DNA of 64,000 nucleotides, from positions 1-64,000 of the forward strand of contig CAJTGD010000017.1 in NCBI GenBank assembly GCA_910575475.1, read 5' to 3'. Numbering within the stretch: position 1 is the first letter of the stretch; every line of letters begins with the position of its first letter. The position numbers and the translations under genes are program-made. Below are positions 53,101 to 60,840 of the stretch, piece by piece. The stretch comes from Lachnospiraceae bacterium. GTDB lineage: Bacteria > Bacillota > Clostridia > Lachnospirales > Lachnospiraceae. Under the pieces are notes generated by a model. It did no database searches. It worked only from the letters and a program-made list of their open reading frames with translations, and was not told the DNA's origin.

Positions 53101-53541
53101 TTTGCAGATAAATAAAAACAGGTATTGACAAGCATTCGATATCAGGTTAAGATAAACCCAGAATAAAAAGAAGGCAGGTGTGTGGATGTTAGTCGTTCTG
53201 TAATGACAAAAAACAACTGAATGAAAAAGGGGTAAGCACGGGAAGTATCGTGTTTTGTTTGAGTACCCTTTTCGGCATAACTGCATGCCGGTTGTTTCTG
53301 CCTTACAGAATACTGCATACACCAGGATTTGACTGTCTTATTGCGATCAGATAGGATAGGGAAAGTATGGCTGTATTTGTCATACTTTTTTGTTGCTTTC
53401 AGAACAGTTCTTTTTTAGGAAATCCATGGTCTCAGTCTGTCCCGGCAGTTACCGGATCTACATGCAGGCATATCCGCCTGGCTTTTCTGCCTTGCGGGAA
53501 TCAAACATGAAGAGAATAAAAAAGAAAGGTTGAATCAGAGA
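53101..53541 (+). promoter_or_regulatory. Long leader upstream of the mutS2-like gene
   Basis: A promoter TTGACA (53125-53130), 17 bases, TAAGAT (53148-53153) lies nearly 390 bases before the gene. Between them are a five-codon frame with a ribosome site (MLVVL, ~53187), nested hairpins at about 53226-53276 (AAAAGGGGTA/TACCCTTTT around CACG/CGTG) and a terminator-like hairpin AAAGTATG/CATACTTT with T-run at 53362-53391. The order promoter, mini-frame, hairpins, terminator could be an attenuator; I do not recognise a known class. Confidence 0.35.
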
Positions 53542-55452
53542 ATGACAAATATAGAAGAAATCCTGGAATTTGACAGGATCAAACACTGGTGGGCCGGGCT
53601 GGCCCTTACCGAACGGGCAAAGGAAATGATCCAAACTACGCAGCCCTTCCTGTCCGAGAGCGAACTGCGGGCAAGGCTGAGAGAAACCAGCGAGGCCAGA
53701 AAGCTGATCGAGATTCACGGAAATCCGCCGCTGGTCTCTCTGGAAGGGATCCGGGAATCGGTTCAGGCGGCAGTAAAGGGCGACTGTCTGTCCATCACAC
53801 AGCTGGAGGAGGCCGAGCAGGCTCTGGCCGCTGTTGCCCGGCTGAAAAGCTACCTGAACCGGGCGAAGCAGTGGGAGATCTCGCTGGCATATTATGAAGA
53901 AAACCTGGACGGTCTTGAGGATGTGAAGGAACTGATCGGGCTCCAGATCCGGAACGGCAGGGTGGACGACAACGCATCTAAATTGCTGAAATCCTTCCGG
54001 AATGAAATTGAAACCAACGAGAGAGGAATGCGGGAGAAGGCAGATGCGGTCATGCGCGCAAATAAGGAATGCCTTTCGGACCATTTCAGCACCATTCGGA
54101 ACGGGCATCTGTGCATTCCGGTGAAAAAGGAATATAAGTACAAGATCCAGGGAAATGTGATCGATCAATCCTCCACGGGAAGCACCTTGTTCATTGAGCC
54201 AGTTTCTGTGGGACGCTTTTATGAAGCGATTCAGCTTCTCTGCGTCTATGCGGAAAATGAGGAACGCCGGATCCTGTACGAGCTTTCTGCCATGATCGCT
54301 GACCAGGCTGAGGTGCTGGAGCAGGATATCCGCACGATGGAAAAGCTGGATTACATTTTTTCGAAGGGCAGGCTGAGCCTGGAATACGGCGGTACAGAGC
54401 CGGAGATCAATACGGAGCGTTACATGGCTTTTCAGGATGTGCGGCATCCGCTGATGGACCGGGAGGAATGCGTGCCGCTCCAGTTTGAGATTGGGAAAGG
54501 ATACCGGGGGATCGTCATTACAGGGCCCAACACAGGCGGGAAGACGGTTGCCATCAAGACGGTGGCATTGAACTGTATGATGGCCCAATGCGGTCTGCAC
54601 ACGGCCTGCCGGGAGGCAGAGATCTGCATGAACAGCAATTTCCTGTGTGATATCGGGGACGGGCAGAATATGTCCGAAAATCTTTCCACCTTTTCCGCCC
54701 ACATCGCAAATGTACTGGATATTTTGAAACGGGTGGACCGGGACAGTCTTGTGGTCATGGATGAGCTGGGCTCCGGGACAGATCCGGCGGAGGGCATGGG
54801 AATCGCCGTCGCGATCCTGGAGGAGCTGCGAAAAAGCGGCGCGCTGTTTCTGGTCACGACCCATTACCCGGAGGTCAAGCAGTACGCGGATCAGAGAGAA
54901 GAGATCGTAAACGCCAGGATGACCTTTGACCGGGACAGCTTAAGGCCCCTTTATCAGCTGGTCATCGGAGAGGCGGGGGAAAGCTGCGCATTCTATATCG
55001 CGGGGCGGATGGGTATGCCCGGGGACATGCTGAAAACCGCCATGGAGGCTGCCTATGGGAGCCGGGAGATTCCGCAAAACCTGGAACTGGCGGCGGCTAA
55101 GAACCGGCTGGAAAAGGTCCATACGCCGGGAATCCGCAGGAGAAAGTCGCAGGGAGCGGCACAGCCCAAGGGCAGGGAATTTCAGAGAGGCGACAGTGTG
55201 ATGGTGTACCCGGATAAAAAGATCGGGATCATATGCCAGCCGATGAACGAAAAGGGGGTCCTGCGGGTGCAGCTCCGGGATAAAAAGATCTGGATCAATC
55301 AAAAGCGGATCAAGCTCCATGTGCCGGCGGGGAAGCTGTATCCGGAGGATTACGATTTTTCCATCATTTTTGACAGCGTAAAAAACCGGAAGCTGAGACA
55401 TCAGATGGAACGGGGAAAAGAAATAGATGATTTTTTGTCGGATTTGGAGTAA
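53542..55452 (+). CDS. MutS2-like ATPase lacking the Smr nuclease domain
   Basis: The 636-aa protein has the MutS core and lever region (from NIEEILEFDRIKHWWAGLAL) and ATPase domain V: Walker A GPNTGGKTVAIKTVALN, signature NLSTFSAHIANVLDIL, Walker B LVVMDELGSGTDPAEGMGIA, TTHYPEVKQY. A short beta-rich C-terminus follows (RGDSVMVYPDKKIGIICQPM). MutS2 is usually ~790 aa with a C-terminal Smr endonuclease; that domain is missing and the frame ends naturally. It may resolve DNA structures or collided ribosomes without cutting. It heads a cluster with DUF89 and dinB. Confidence 0.85.
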   Translation: MTNIEEILEFDRIKHWWAGLALTERAKEMIQTTQPFLSESELRARLRETSEARKLIEIHGNPPLVSLEGIRESVQAAVKGDCLSITQLEEAEQALAAVARLKSYLNRAKQWEISLAYYEENLDGLEDVKELIGLQIRNGRVDDNASKLLKSFRNEIETNERGMREKADAVMRANKECLSDHFSTIRNGHLCIPVKKEYKYKIQGNVIDQSSTGSTLFIEPVSVGRFYEAIQLLCVYAENEERRILYELSAMIADQAEVLEQDIRTMEKLDYIFSKGRLSLEYGGTEPEINTERYMAFQDVRHPLMDREECVPLQFEIGKGYRGIVITGPNTGGKTVAIKTVALNCMMAQCGLHTACREAEICMNSNFLCDIGDGQNMSENLSTFSAHIANVLDILKRVDRDSLVVMDELGSGTDPAEGMGIAVAILEELRKSGALFLVTTHYPEVKQYADQREEIVNARMTFDRDSLRPLYQLVIGEAGESCAFYIAGRMGMPGDMLKTAMEAAYGSREIPQNLELAAAKNRLEKVHTPGIRRRKSQGAAQPKGREFQRGDSVMVYPDKKIGIICQPMNEKGVLRVQLRDKKIWINQKRIKLHVPAGKLYPEDYDFSIIFDSVKNRKLRHQMERGKEIDDFLSDLE

Positions 55453-55504
55453 AATACAGGAAAGAAGCATTTGTGTATTTGTGAAGGTATGGAGGTAATA
55501 AAAA

Positions 55505-56431
55505 ATGCAAGCAAATTCCATGTGTATCGCCTGTATGATCGACAAGCAGGAAAAGCTGATCCGGCCGTTTTCCGATGAACATAAAAAATCCGACTACATG
55601 CATCGGGTACTGGAAATCCTCTACAGGCACGGCCGCATGGAGTCTTCGCCGTGGCTGGCGGAGCAGATTGATCGGCTATATGAGGAATTCTGGGGAGAAT
55701 CCGAGGATTATACGGAGATCAAGCATCAGTATAACCAGCTGCTTCTGGCAAAGGAAAAGGAACTGGTGGGACGGATCCGGGAATCGGAGGACCCGGTAGA
55801 GGAGAGCATCAAGTATGTCTGCGCGGCAAATTATATCGACTTTTCCGCCGTGGAGCATGTGACGGAGCAGACCTTCGAAGCGCTTCTGGAAAAGGCGGCC
55901 CTGGAGACGGTTCCCCGGGAGGAGTATCGGGCATTTCAGCAGGATCTGAGAAAGGCGAAACGGCTGGTCTATCTGACCGACAACTGCGGGGAGATCGTAT
56001 TGGACAAGGTGTTGATCCGTTTTTTGAAGGAAAGCTATCCAAACCTGCAGATTGCGGCGATCGTCAGAGGAAATGACGTGATCAATGACGCCACCATGGA
56101 AGATGCGCGGGAGGTGGGGCTGACAGATCTGGTGCCCTGTGTGGGAAATGACAACGGGGCGCCGGGCACGGTTCTCAAGCGGTTCGGCAGACAGACAAGG
56201 CGGCTCCTTCTGGATGCCGATGTGGTGATCTCCAAGGGCCAGGGAAATTTTGAAGGGCTGTTCGGGGAAGGGGTGAATCCCTATTACCTGTTTCTCTGTA
56301 AGTGTGAACTGTTCGTCCGCAGGTTCGGGCTGGAGCAGTATCAATCGGTGTTTGTGAAGGAAGAGCGGGTAAACATCATGACAGGAGGCGCGGATGGGAA
56401 GGGGGAGCTCGAAAGAAAGGAAGAAGTTTAA
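55505..56431 (+). CDS. DUF89/ARMT1-family damage-control phosphatase
   Basis: The 308-aa protein has the N-terminal Cys pair (MCIACMIDKQ) and the DUF89 core: VYLTDNCGEIVLDKVLIR (Asp-Asn metal site), VRGNDVINDATMEDA and ADVVISKGQGNFEGLFGE. Family members hydrolyse damaged sugar phosphates with a divalent metal. GGAGG precedes ATG 55505, 52 bases after the MutS2-like gene. Its place between two DNA-related genes may be chance. Confidence 0.88.
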   Translation: MQANSMCIACMIDKQEKLIRPFSDEHKKSDYMHRVLEILYRHGRMESSPWLAEQIDRLYEEFWGESEDYTEIKHQYNQLLLAKEKELVGRIRESEDPVEESIKYVCAANYIDFSAVEHVTEQTFEALLEKAALETVPREEYRAFQQDLRKAKRLVYLTDNCGEIVLDKVLIRFLKESYPNLQIAAIVRGNDVINDATMEDAREVGLTDLVPCVGNDNGAPGTVLKRFGRQTRRLLLDADVVISKGQGNFEGLFGEGVNPYYLFLCKCELFVRRFGLEQYQSVFVKEERVNIMTGGADGKGELERKEEV

Positions 56432-56473
56432 CACGGGGCGTACAGATCATTTTGAAGGGAATCGAATTATGCC

Positions 56474-57679
56474 ATGTCACCAGTGATTTTTCATATAGAT
56501 GTGAATTCCGCCTATTTAAGCTGGACGGCGGTGGAACAATTGAAGAACGGAGCAAAAGTGGATCTGCGGGAGATCCCGTCTATCATCGGCGGAGACAAGA
56601 AATCCCGCCACGGCGTGGTCCTGGCCAAGTCCATCTCTGCCAAAAAGTACGGCATCCGTACCGGGGAGCCTGTGGTGAACGCATTCCGCAAATGCCCCAA
56701 TCTGGTGATGGAGCAGCCAAACCACAGGATGTACCGGGAAAAAAGCCAGAAGCTTATGGAATATCTGAGAGGATTTACCACGAAGATCGAGCAGGTCAGC
56801 GTGGACGAATGCTACCTGGATTTTACGGACATTGCGGACCGGTTTCCTTCCCCGCTGGATGCTGCGTTTCTGATGAAAAACGGGATCCGGGAGCGGTTCG
56901 GCTTTACGGTCAATATCGGGATCTCGGAGAACAAGCTGCTGGCAAAGATGGCCTCGGATTTTGAAAAGCCGGACAAGGTACATACACTGTTTTTAAGAGA
57001 AGTGCCCGTGAAAATGTGGCCTCTGCCTCTGGGAGAATTATTTATGGCGGGGCGCTCCAGCGTGGAGGCACTGAAAAAACTGGAGATCAATACCATCGGA
57101 GACCTGGCGAACGCGGACTTGAGCCTGATCGAACTGCACCTGAAAAGCCACGGGAAAATGCTGTGGGAGTTTGCCAACGGCATCGACCATTCGCCTGTCC
57201 AGTGGGAGCAGGCGGAAGCCAAGGGAATCGGAAATTCTACTACATTGGCGGAGGATGCCGCCACCTATGAGGAGGTCAGGGAAGTGTTTGTGGGACTGGC
57301 GGAGAGTGTGGGAAGGAGACTGCGCAAAGCCGGGCAGAAGGCCAATATGGTCAGCATGGAGATTAAATATCATGATTTTCAGTCCATGTCCCATCAGACC
57401 CAGCTTCCGAAACCCACCAGCGATGAGCAGGTCTTGCTGGATACCGCATGCAGGCTGTTTCAGGAGGCATGGACCGGGGAACCGGTGCGTCTCTTAGGGA
57501 TCCGCACGGCAAAGCTGGTGGACGCGGGGGAACCGGAGCAGATGTCCATCTTTGACCTGGAGCCGCAAAAGCCTGTGGATGAAAAGCGGCAGAGGCTGAA
57601 TGCGGCGATGAATCAGATCAGGAAAAAATATGGGGACGACGCGGTGATGAAGGCCAGCAGGATGAAGAAAGTAAAATAG
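56474..57679 (+). CDS. dinB: Y-family DNA polymerase (Pol IV type)
   Basis: The 401-aa protein has FHIDVNSAYLSWTAVE (catalytic D), SVDECYLDFTD (catalytic D-E), the helix-hairpin-helix (KKLEINTIGDLANADLSLIE) and a little-finger domain. A clamp-binding motif QMSIFD lies near residue 350. It performs translesion synthesis. The start follows AAGGGA, 42 bases after the DUF89 gene, so co-transcription is likely. No LexA box was seen upstream of it. Confidence 0.92.
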   Translation: MSPVIFHIDVNSAYLSWTAVEQLKNGAKVDLREIPSIIGGDKKSRHGVVLAKSISAKKYGIRTGEPVVNAFRKCPNLVMEQPNHRMYREKSQKLMEYLRGFTTKIEQVSVDECYLDFTDIADRFPSPLDAAFLMKNGIRERFGFTVNIGISENKLLAKMASDFEKPDKVHTLFLREVPVKMWPLPLGELFMAGRSSVEALKKLEINTIGDLANADLSLIELHLKSHGKMLWEFANGIDHSPVQWEQAEAKGIGNSTTLAEDAATYEEVREVFVGLAESVGRRLRKAGQKANMVSMEIKYHDFQSMSHQTQLPKPTSDEQVLLDTACRLFQEAWTGEPVRLLGIRTAKLVDAGEPEQMSIFDLEPQKPVDEKRQRLNAAMNQIRKKYGDDAVMKASRMKKVK

Positions 57680-57716
57680 TGATTCAAAGGGTCTGGGTCA
57701 AACAATATAAAATTGA

Positions 57717-57745
57717 TTGGCGATTGTGTAATTAGTGTGTATAAT
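57717..57745 (+). promoter_or_regulatory. Promoter of the second hicAB remnant
   Basis: TTGGCG (57717-57722), 17 bases and TATAAT (57740-57745) lie 23 bases before the hicA remnant start. The -35 box resembles TTGGCA of the other hicAB promoter at 4235. Confidence 0.5.
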
Positions 57746-57767
57746 AACAAAAAAGAGAGGAACGCTA

Positions 57768-58284
57768 ATGAAGCAGAGAGACCTGATAAAAATTAGAAGC
57801 AGCGGGTTTTGTCTTTGAGAGACATGGTCGAAATCATGATATATACAGACGTGGGAATGAAACAGAAAAGGTTCCAAGGCACAAGGAAGTCAATGAAAAT
57901 CTGGCAAAGATGATACTGAGAAAATGGAAATTATCAGCGGATGCAATTGAAATGGCAAGGGATGCGATCGGGCTGTCTGGAATCTCCATGGAAGATCAGA
58001 AAGAAGAGATTCCAATTCCATCAGACCATGATACAGCGATAGAAAAGGTACAGCAAGATACGGAGATCGTCGATTTTTCAAAAGGAATTCTAACCTATGT
58101 GGATGTTGATTTTTCCGAGTACAGGAAAAAAGTGGATACAAAAACAGTCAGAAGGAATGTGGCATTGCCGAGCTGGCTGAACTATGAAGCCGAGCATGCC
58201 GGCATCAATGTTTCAAGAGTGCTGCAGGAAGCATTAATGAATGTTCTGAATGTGAAAAGAAACGAAGCAGCAGGACGCAGATAA
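57768..58284 (+). pseudogene. hicA-hicB fused remnant
   Basis: From ATG 57768 the frame reads MKQRDLIK, then loses two bases in an A-run. The HicA sequence continues in another frame (LEAAGFVFERHGRNHDIYRR with the catalytic H; PRHKEVNENLAKMILRKW). Without a stop it then enters a HicB middle and C-terminus (ADAIEMARDAIGLSGISMED; LPSWLNYEAEHAGINVSRVL QEAL). The HicB N-terminus and intergenic part are deleted. The open frame from about 57800 to 58284 would encode a toxin-antitoxin chimera, but toxin translation is broken at the 5' end. Confidence 0.65.
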
Positions 58285-58298
58285 AAGAGTAGATAAAG

Positions 58299-58355
58299 AA
58301 ACGTCCGCTTTCCGATATGACAGTATGAAAGCTGTGGAAGGAAAGCGGACGTTTT
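58299..58355. terminator. Terminator after the hicAB remnant
   Basis: AAACGTCCGCTTTCC (58299-58313) pairs perfectly with GGAAAGCGGACGTTT (58340-58354), followed by T on the plus strand and preceded by A-rich sequence, so it may serve both strands. Confidence 0.75.
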
Positions 58356-58408
58356 CGTTTGTCTATGCTAAGGAACTGTCTCCAAATCGCTTACTATTTT
58401 TTCAGTTC

Positions 58409-59014
58409 CTAATACCGCGATCGTCTGCGCCGCGCTGCTTCCTGCCGGCGTATGTATTCCCGCCGCCGCTGTGCTTCTTCCCGTCTGGCCCGCTTCCGGT
58501 AGGCAAATTCCTCCTGCCTTCTGGCAGAGCGGGCCGGGGCCAGAAAGACCCAGCAGATGATCTGGACGGTCATGATCCCGAAAAAAGCGCCGATGCTGTC
58601 GATGCCCACATCCTTTACCGAGGGGCCGCGTCCGGCGACAAAGGACTGGTGGTATTCGTCCCCAGCCGCGAAGGCGACGCAGATGAACCCGGCCACCAGC
58701 ATCAGCGGGAATCCCCGCAGCCCGTACACATAGAACGGAAAGGAAACCGCAACGGCCAGCAGAAAATATTCCGTCATATGTGCCAGCTTCCGGACCGGAT
58801 ATCCGATCTGGTCCGCATAATCCGCAATCTGTGTCTCATCCAGTCCTTTATCCAGGATTTCATTTCCAATTTCCACAATCTTATAGCTGACCTGATAGCT
58901 CAGATTGCCCGAAACATTCCCATCCTGGGCAGAAAAGCCGTAGATGACGTACATCATGGCAAGGGCTGGAAGAAAAGACAAAGGTTTCAAAAAGAATAGG
59001 ATAATATGCTTCAT
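58409..59014 (-). CDS. VanZ-family membrane protein
   Basis: About 201 aa. Helices lie near residues 5-25, 85-105, 108-125 and 140-160. The family core is VRKLAHMTEYFLLAVAVSFP with AAGDEYHQSFVAGRGPSVKD and DIGIDSIGA-like VGIDSIGAFFG. ATG 59014 has GGAG upstream. The C-terminus is an Arg-rich cytosolic tail (YRKRARREEAQRRREYIRRQ). VanZ gives low-level teicoplanin resistance in some hosts, but most family members are of unknown role. Confidence 0.85.
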   Translation of the reverse strand: MKHIILFFLKPLSFLPALAMMYVIYGFSAQDGNVSGNLSYQVSYKIVEIGNEILDKGLDETQIADYADQIGYPVRKLAHMTEYFLLAVAVSFPFYVYGLRGFPLMLVAGFICVAFAAGDEYHQSFVAGRGPSVKDVGIDSIGAFFGIMTVQIICWVFLAPARSARRQEEFAYRKRARREEAQRRREYIRRQEAARRRRSRY

Positions 59015-59377
59015 AAATGACCGCTCCATAAAATAATGTAAACCAAGTGCTTCTTTATGTATCATGCCGCAATTCACAGAACAAAACCATGACCTGCGGC
59101 TTCATAGTTTTTAAGTATGCCACGAAATGCCGGATTTGTAAACAAAAATCAATAAGGAAGTCAGGAAGCTTCAAAATAATAATCAGCTGCAGATATATCA
59201 GATTATTTGTTTCAGATTCCTTATTTGCAACCCGGGCTTCTTTGTGGTATTCTATACAAGGAAAAATAGAGCGGTTCGAGGCAGCAGGCTTGAAACCGCT
59301 GCTGTTCACAGCAGCCGGAAGCAGTCTGTATCCATTCGGACTGTGATGGAATCATGCTCTTTCAAGGAGGAACCTAC
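59015..59377 (+). promoter_or_regulatory. Intergenic region with murE promoter
   Basis: TTGCAA (59225-59230), 17 bases and TATTCT (59248-59253) form a sigma-A promoter leading to murE, with a leader of about 115 bases. No gene or clear riboswitch is visible in the leader. Confidence 0.5.
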
Positions 59378-60838
59378 ATGAAGCTGAGCCAGTTATTAGA
59401 ACGTTTACAATACGAGGTGATACAGGGCAGCGACCAGATTGAGATCTCGACCCTGATCAACGATTCAAGAAAGGCGGAGAAGGGCGCTGCGTTTGTCTGC
59501 ATCAGCGGCGCGGTCTCGGACGGACACCGGTTTGCAAGGGAGGTTGTGGAAAAAGGCGCATCGGCCCTCATCGTAGAAAAAGAAGTGGATGTACCGGGGG
59601 ATGTGACTGTGATCCGGATGCAGGACACCCGATATGGGCTGGCACTGATGTCCGCCGCCTATTTCGGCTATCCGGCGGAAAAATTAAAGATCATCGGCAT
59701 CACCGGAACCAAGGGAAAGACCACCACCACCTATATGATCAAGTCCATCCTGGAGGATGTGGGACACAAGGTGGGGCTGATCGGGACCATCGAGGCGGTC
59801 ATCGGGGAAAAGAAGATCCCGGCAGCCAACACCACGCCGGAATCCTACACCATCCACCAGTATTTTGCGGAAATGGTGGAGGCGGGCTGCGACAGCGTGG
59901 TCATGGAGGTTTCCTCCCAGGGGCTGATGCTGCACCGGACCGCGGGGATCCCCTTTGAGATCGGGATCTTTACCAACCTGGGCCATGACCACATCGGCCC
60001 CAACGAGCATAAGGATTTTGAGGATTACAAACGGTGCAAGGGACTGCTTTTCAAGCAGTGCAGGCTGGGAATCGCCAACATAGACGATCCCTGGTATGAG
60101 GATGTGTTCCGGGGCGCGACCTGTCGGGTGGAGACCTTCGGGCTTTCGGAAAAAGCGGACCTTCGGGCGGAGGATACCCACCTGGTATCCAGACCGGGCT
60201 ATCTGGGAGTCGCGTATCATGTCAGCGGAACCATGGATTTTGATGTGGAGATCGACATTCCTGGGACATTCAGCGTCTACAATTCCCTGACAGCCATTGC
60301 AGTGTGCGGACATTTCGGGGTACAGCCGGAGGTGATCCAGAAGGCATTGAAGGCGGCGAAGGTCAAGGGACGGATCGAGATGGTGAAGGTGTCGGATGAC
60401 TTTACCCTGATGATCGATTACGCCCATAATGCCATGAGCCTGGAAAGCCTTCTGACCACCTTGAAGGAATACCATCCAGCCCGTCTGGTGTGTCTCTTCG
60501 GATGCGGGGGGAACCGTTCCAAAGACCGCAGATACGAGATGGGCGAGGTGTCCGGGCGGCTGGCGGATCTGTCCATCATCACATCCGATAATCCCCGGTT
60601 TGAGGAGCCCCAGGCCATCATCGATGATATCAAGGTGGGGATTGGAAAAACCTCCGGAAAATACGTGGAGATCTGTGACCGCAAGGAGGCCATCCGTTAT
60701 GCCATTGCCAACGGACAGCCGGGAGATGTGATCGTGCTGGCCGGAAAAGGACATGAGGATTATCAGGAGATCAAAGGGAAAAAATACCCCATGGACGAAC
60801 GGGTGCTCATCGCGGAGGTACTGGAGGAGCTGTCGTAG
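59378..60838 (+). CDS. murE: UDP-MurNAc-tripeptide synthetase
   Basis: The 486-aa protein has the Mur ligase order: N-terminal UMP-binding domain, ATP loop GITGTKGKTTTTYMIKS, NTTPESYTIHQYF, FTNLGHDHIG and MIDYAHNAMSLESLL. It contains DNPR (SDNPRFEEP), the signature that selects meso-diaminopimelate rather than lysine, so the cell wall is probably DAP type. GGAGGAACCTAC precedes ATG 59378. It is followed by priA after 2 bases. Confidence 0.94.
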   Translation: MKLSQLLERLQYEVIQGSDQIEISTLINDSRKAEKGAAFVCISGAVSDGHRFAREVVEKGASALIVEKEVDVPGDVTVIRMQDTRYGLALMSAAYFGYPAEKLKIIGITGTKGKTTTTYMIKSILEDVGHKVGLIGTIEAVIGEKKIPAANTTPESYTIHQYFAEMVEAGCDSVVMEVSSQGLMLHRTAGIPFEIGIFTNLGHDHIGPNEHKDFEDYKRCKGLLFKQCRLGIANIDDPWYEDVFRGATCRVETFGLSEKADLRAEDTHLVSRPGYLGVAYHVSGTMDFDVEIDIPGTFSVYNSLTAIAVCGHFGVQPEVIQKALKAAKVKGRIEMVKVSDDFTLMIDYAHNAMSLESLLTTLKEYHPARLVCLFGCGGNRSKDRRYEMGEVSGRLADLSIITSDNPRFEEPQAIIDDIKVGIGKTSGKYVEICDRKEAIRYAIANGQPGDVIVLAGKGHEDYQEIKGKKYPMDERVLIAEVLEELS

Positions 60839-60840
60839 AC

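Noticed and set aside
53458-54864. 468-codon antisense frame over the mutS2-like gene
   Set aside because: The plus-strand frame carries all MutS ATPase motifs; the other is a codon-usage shadow.
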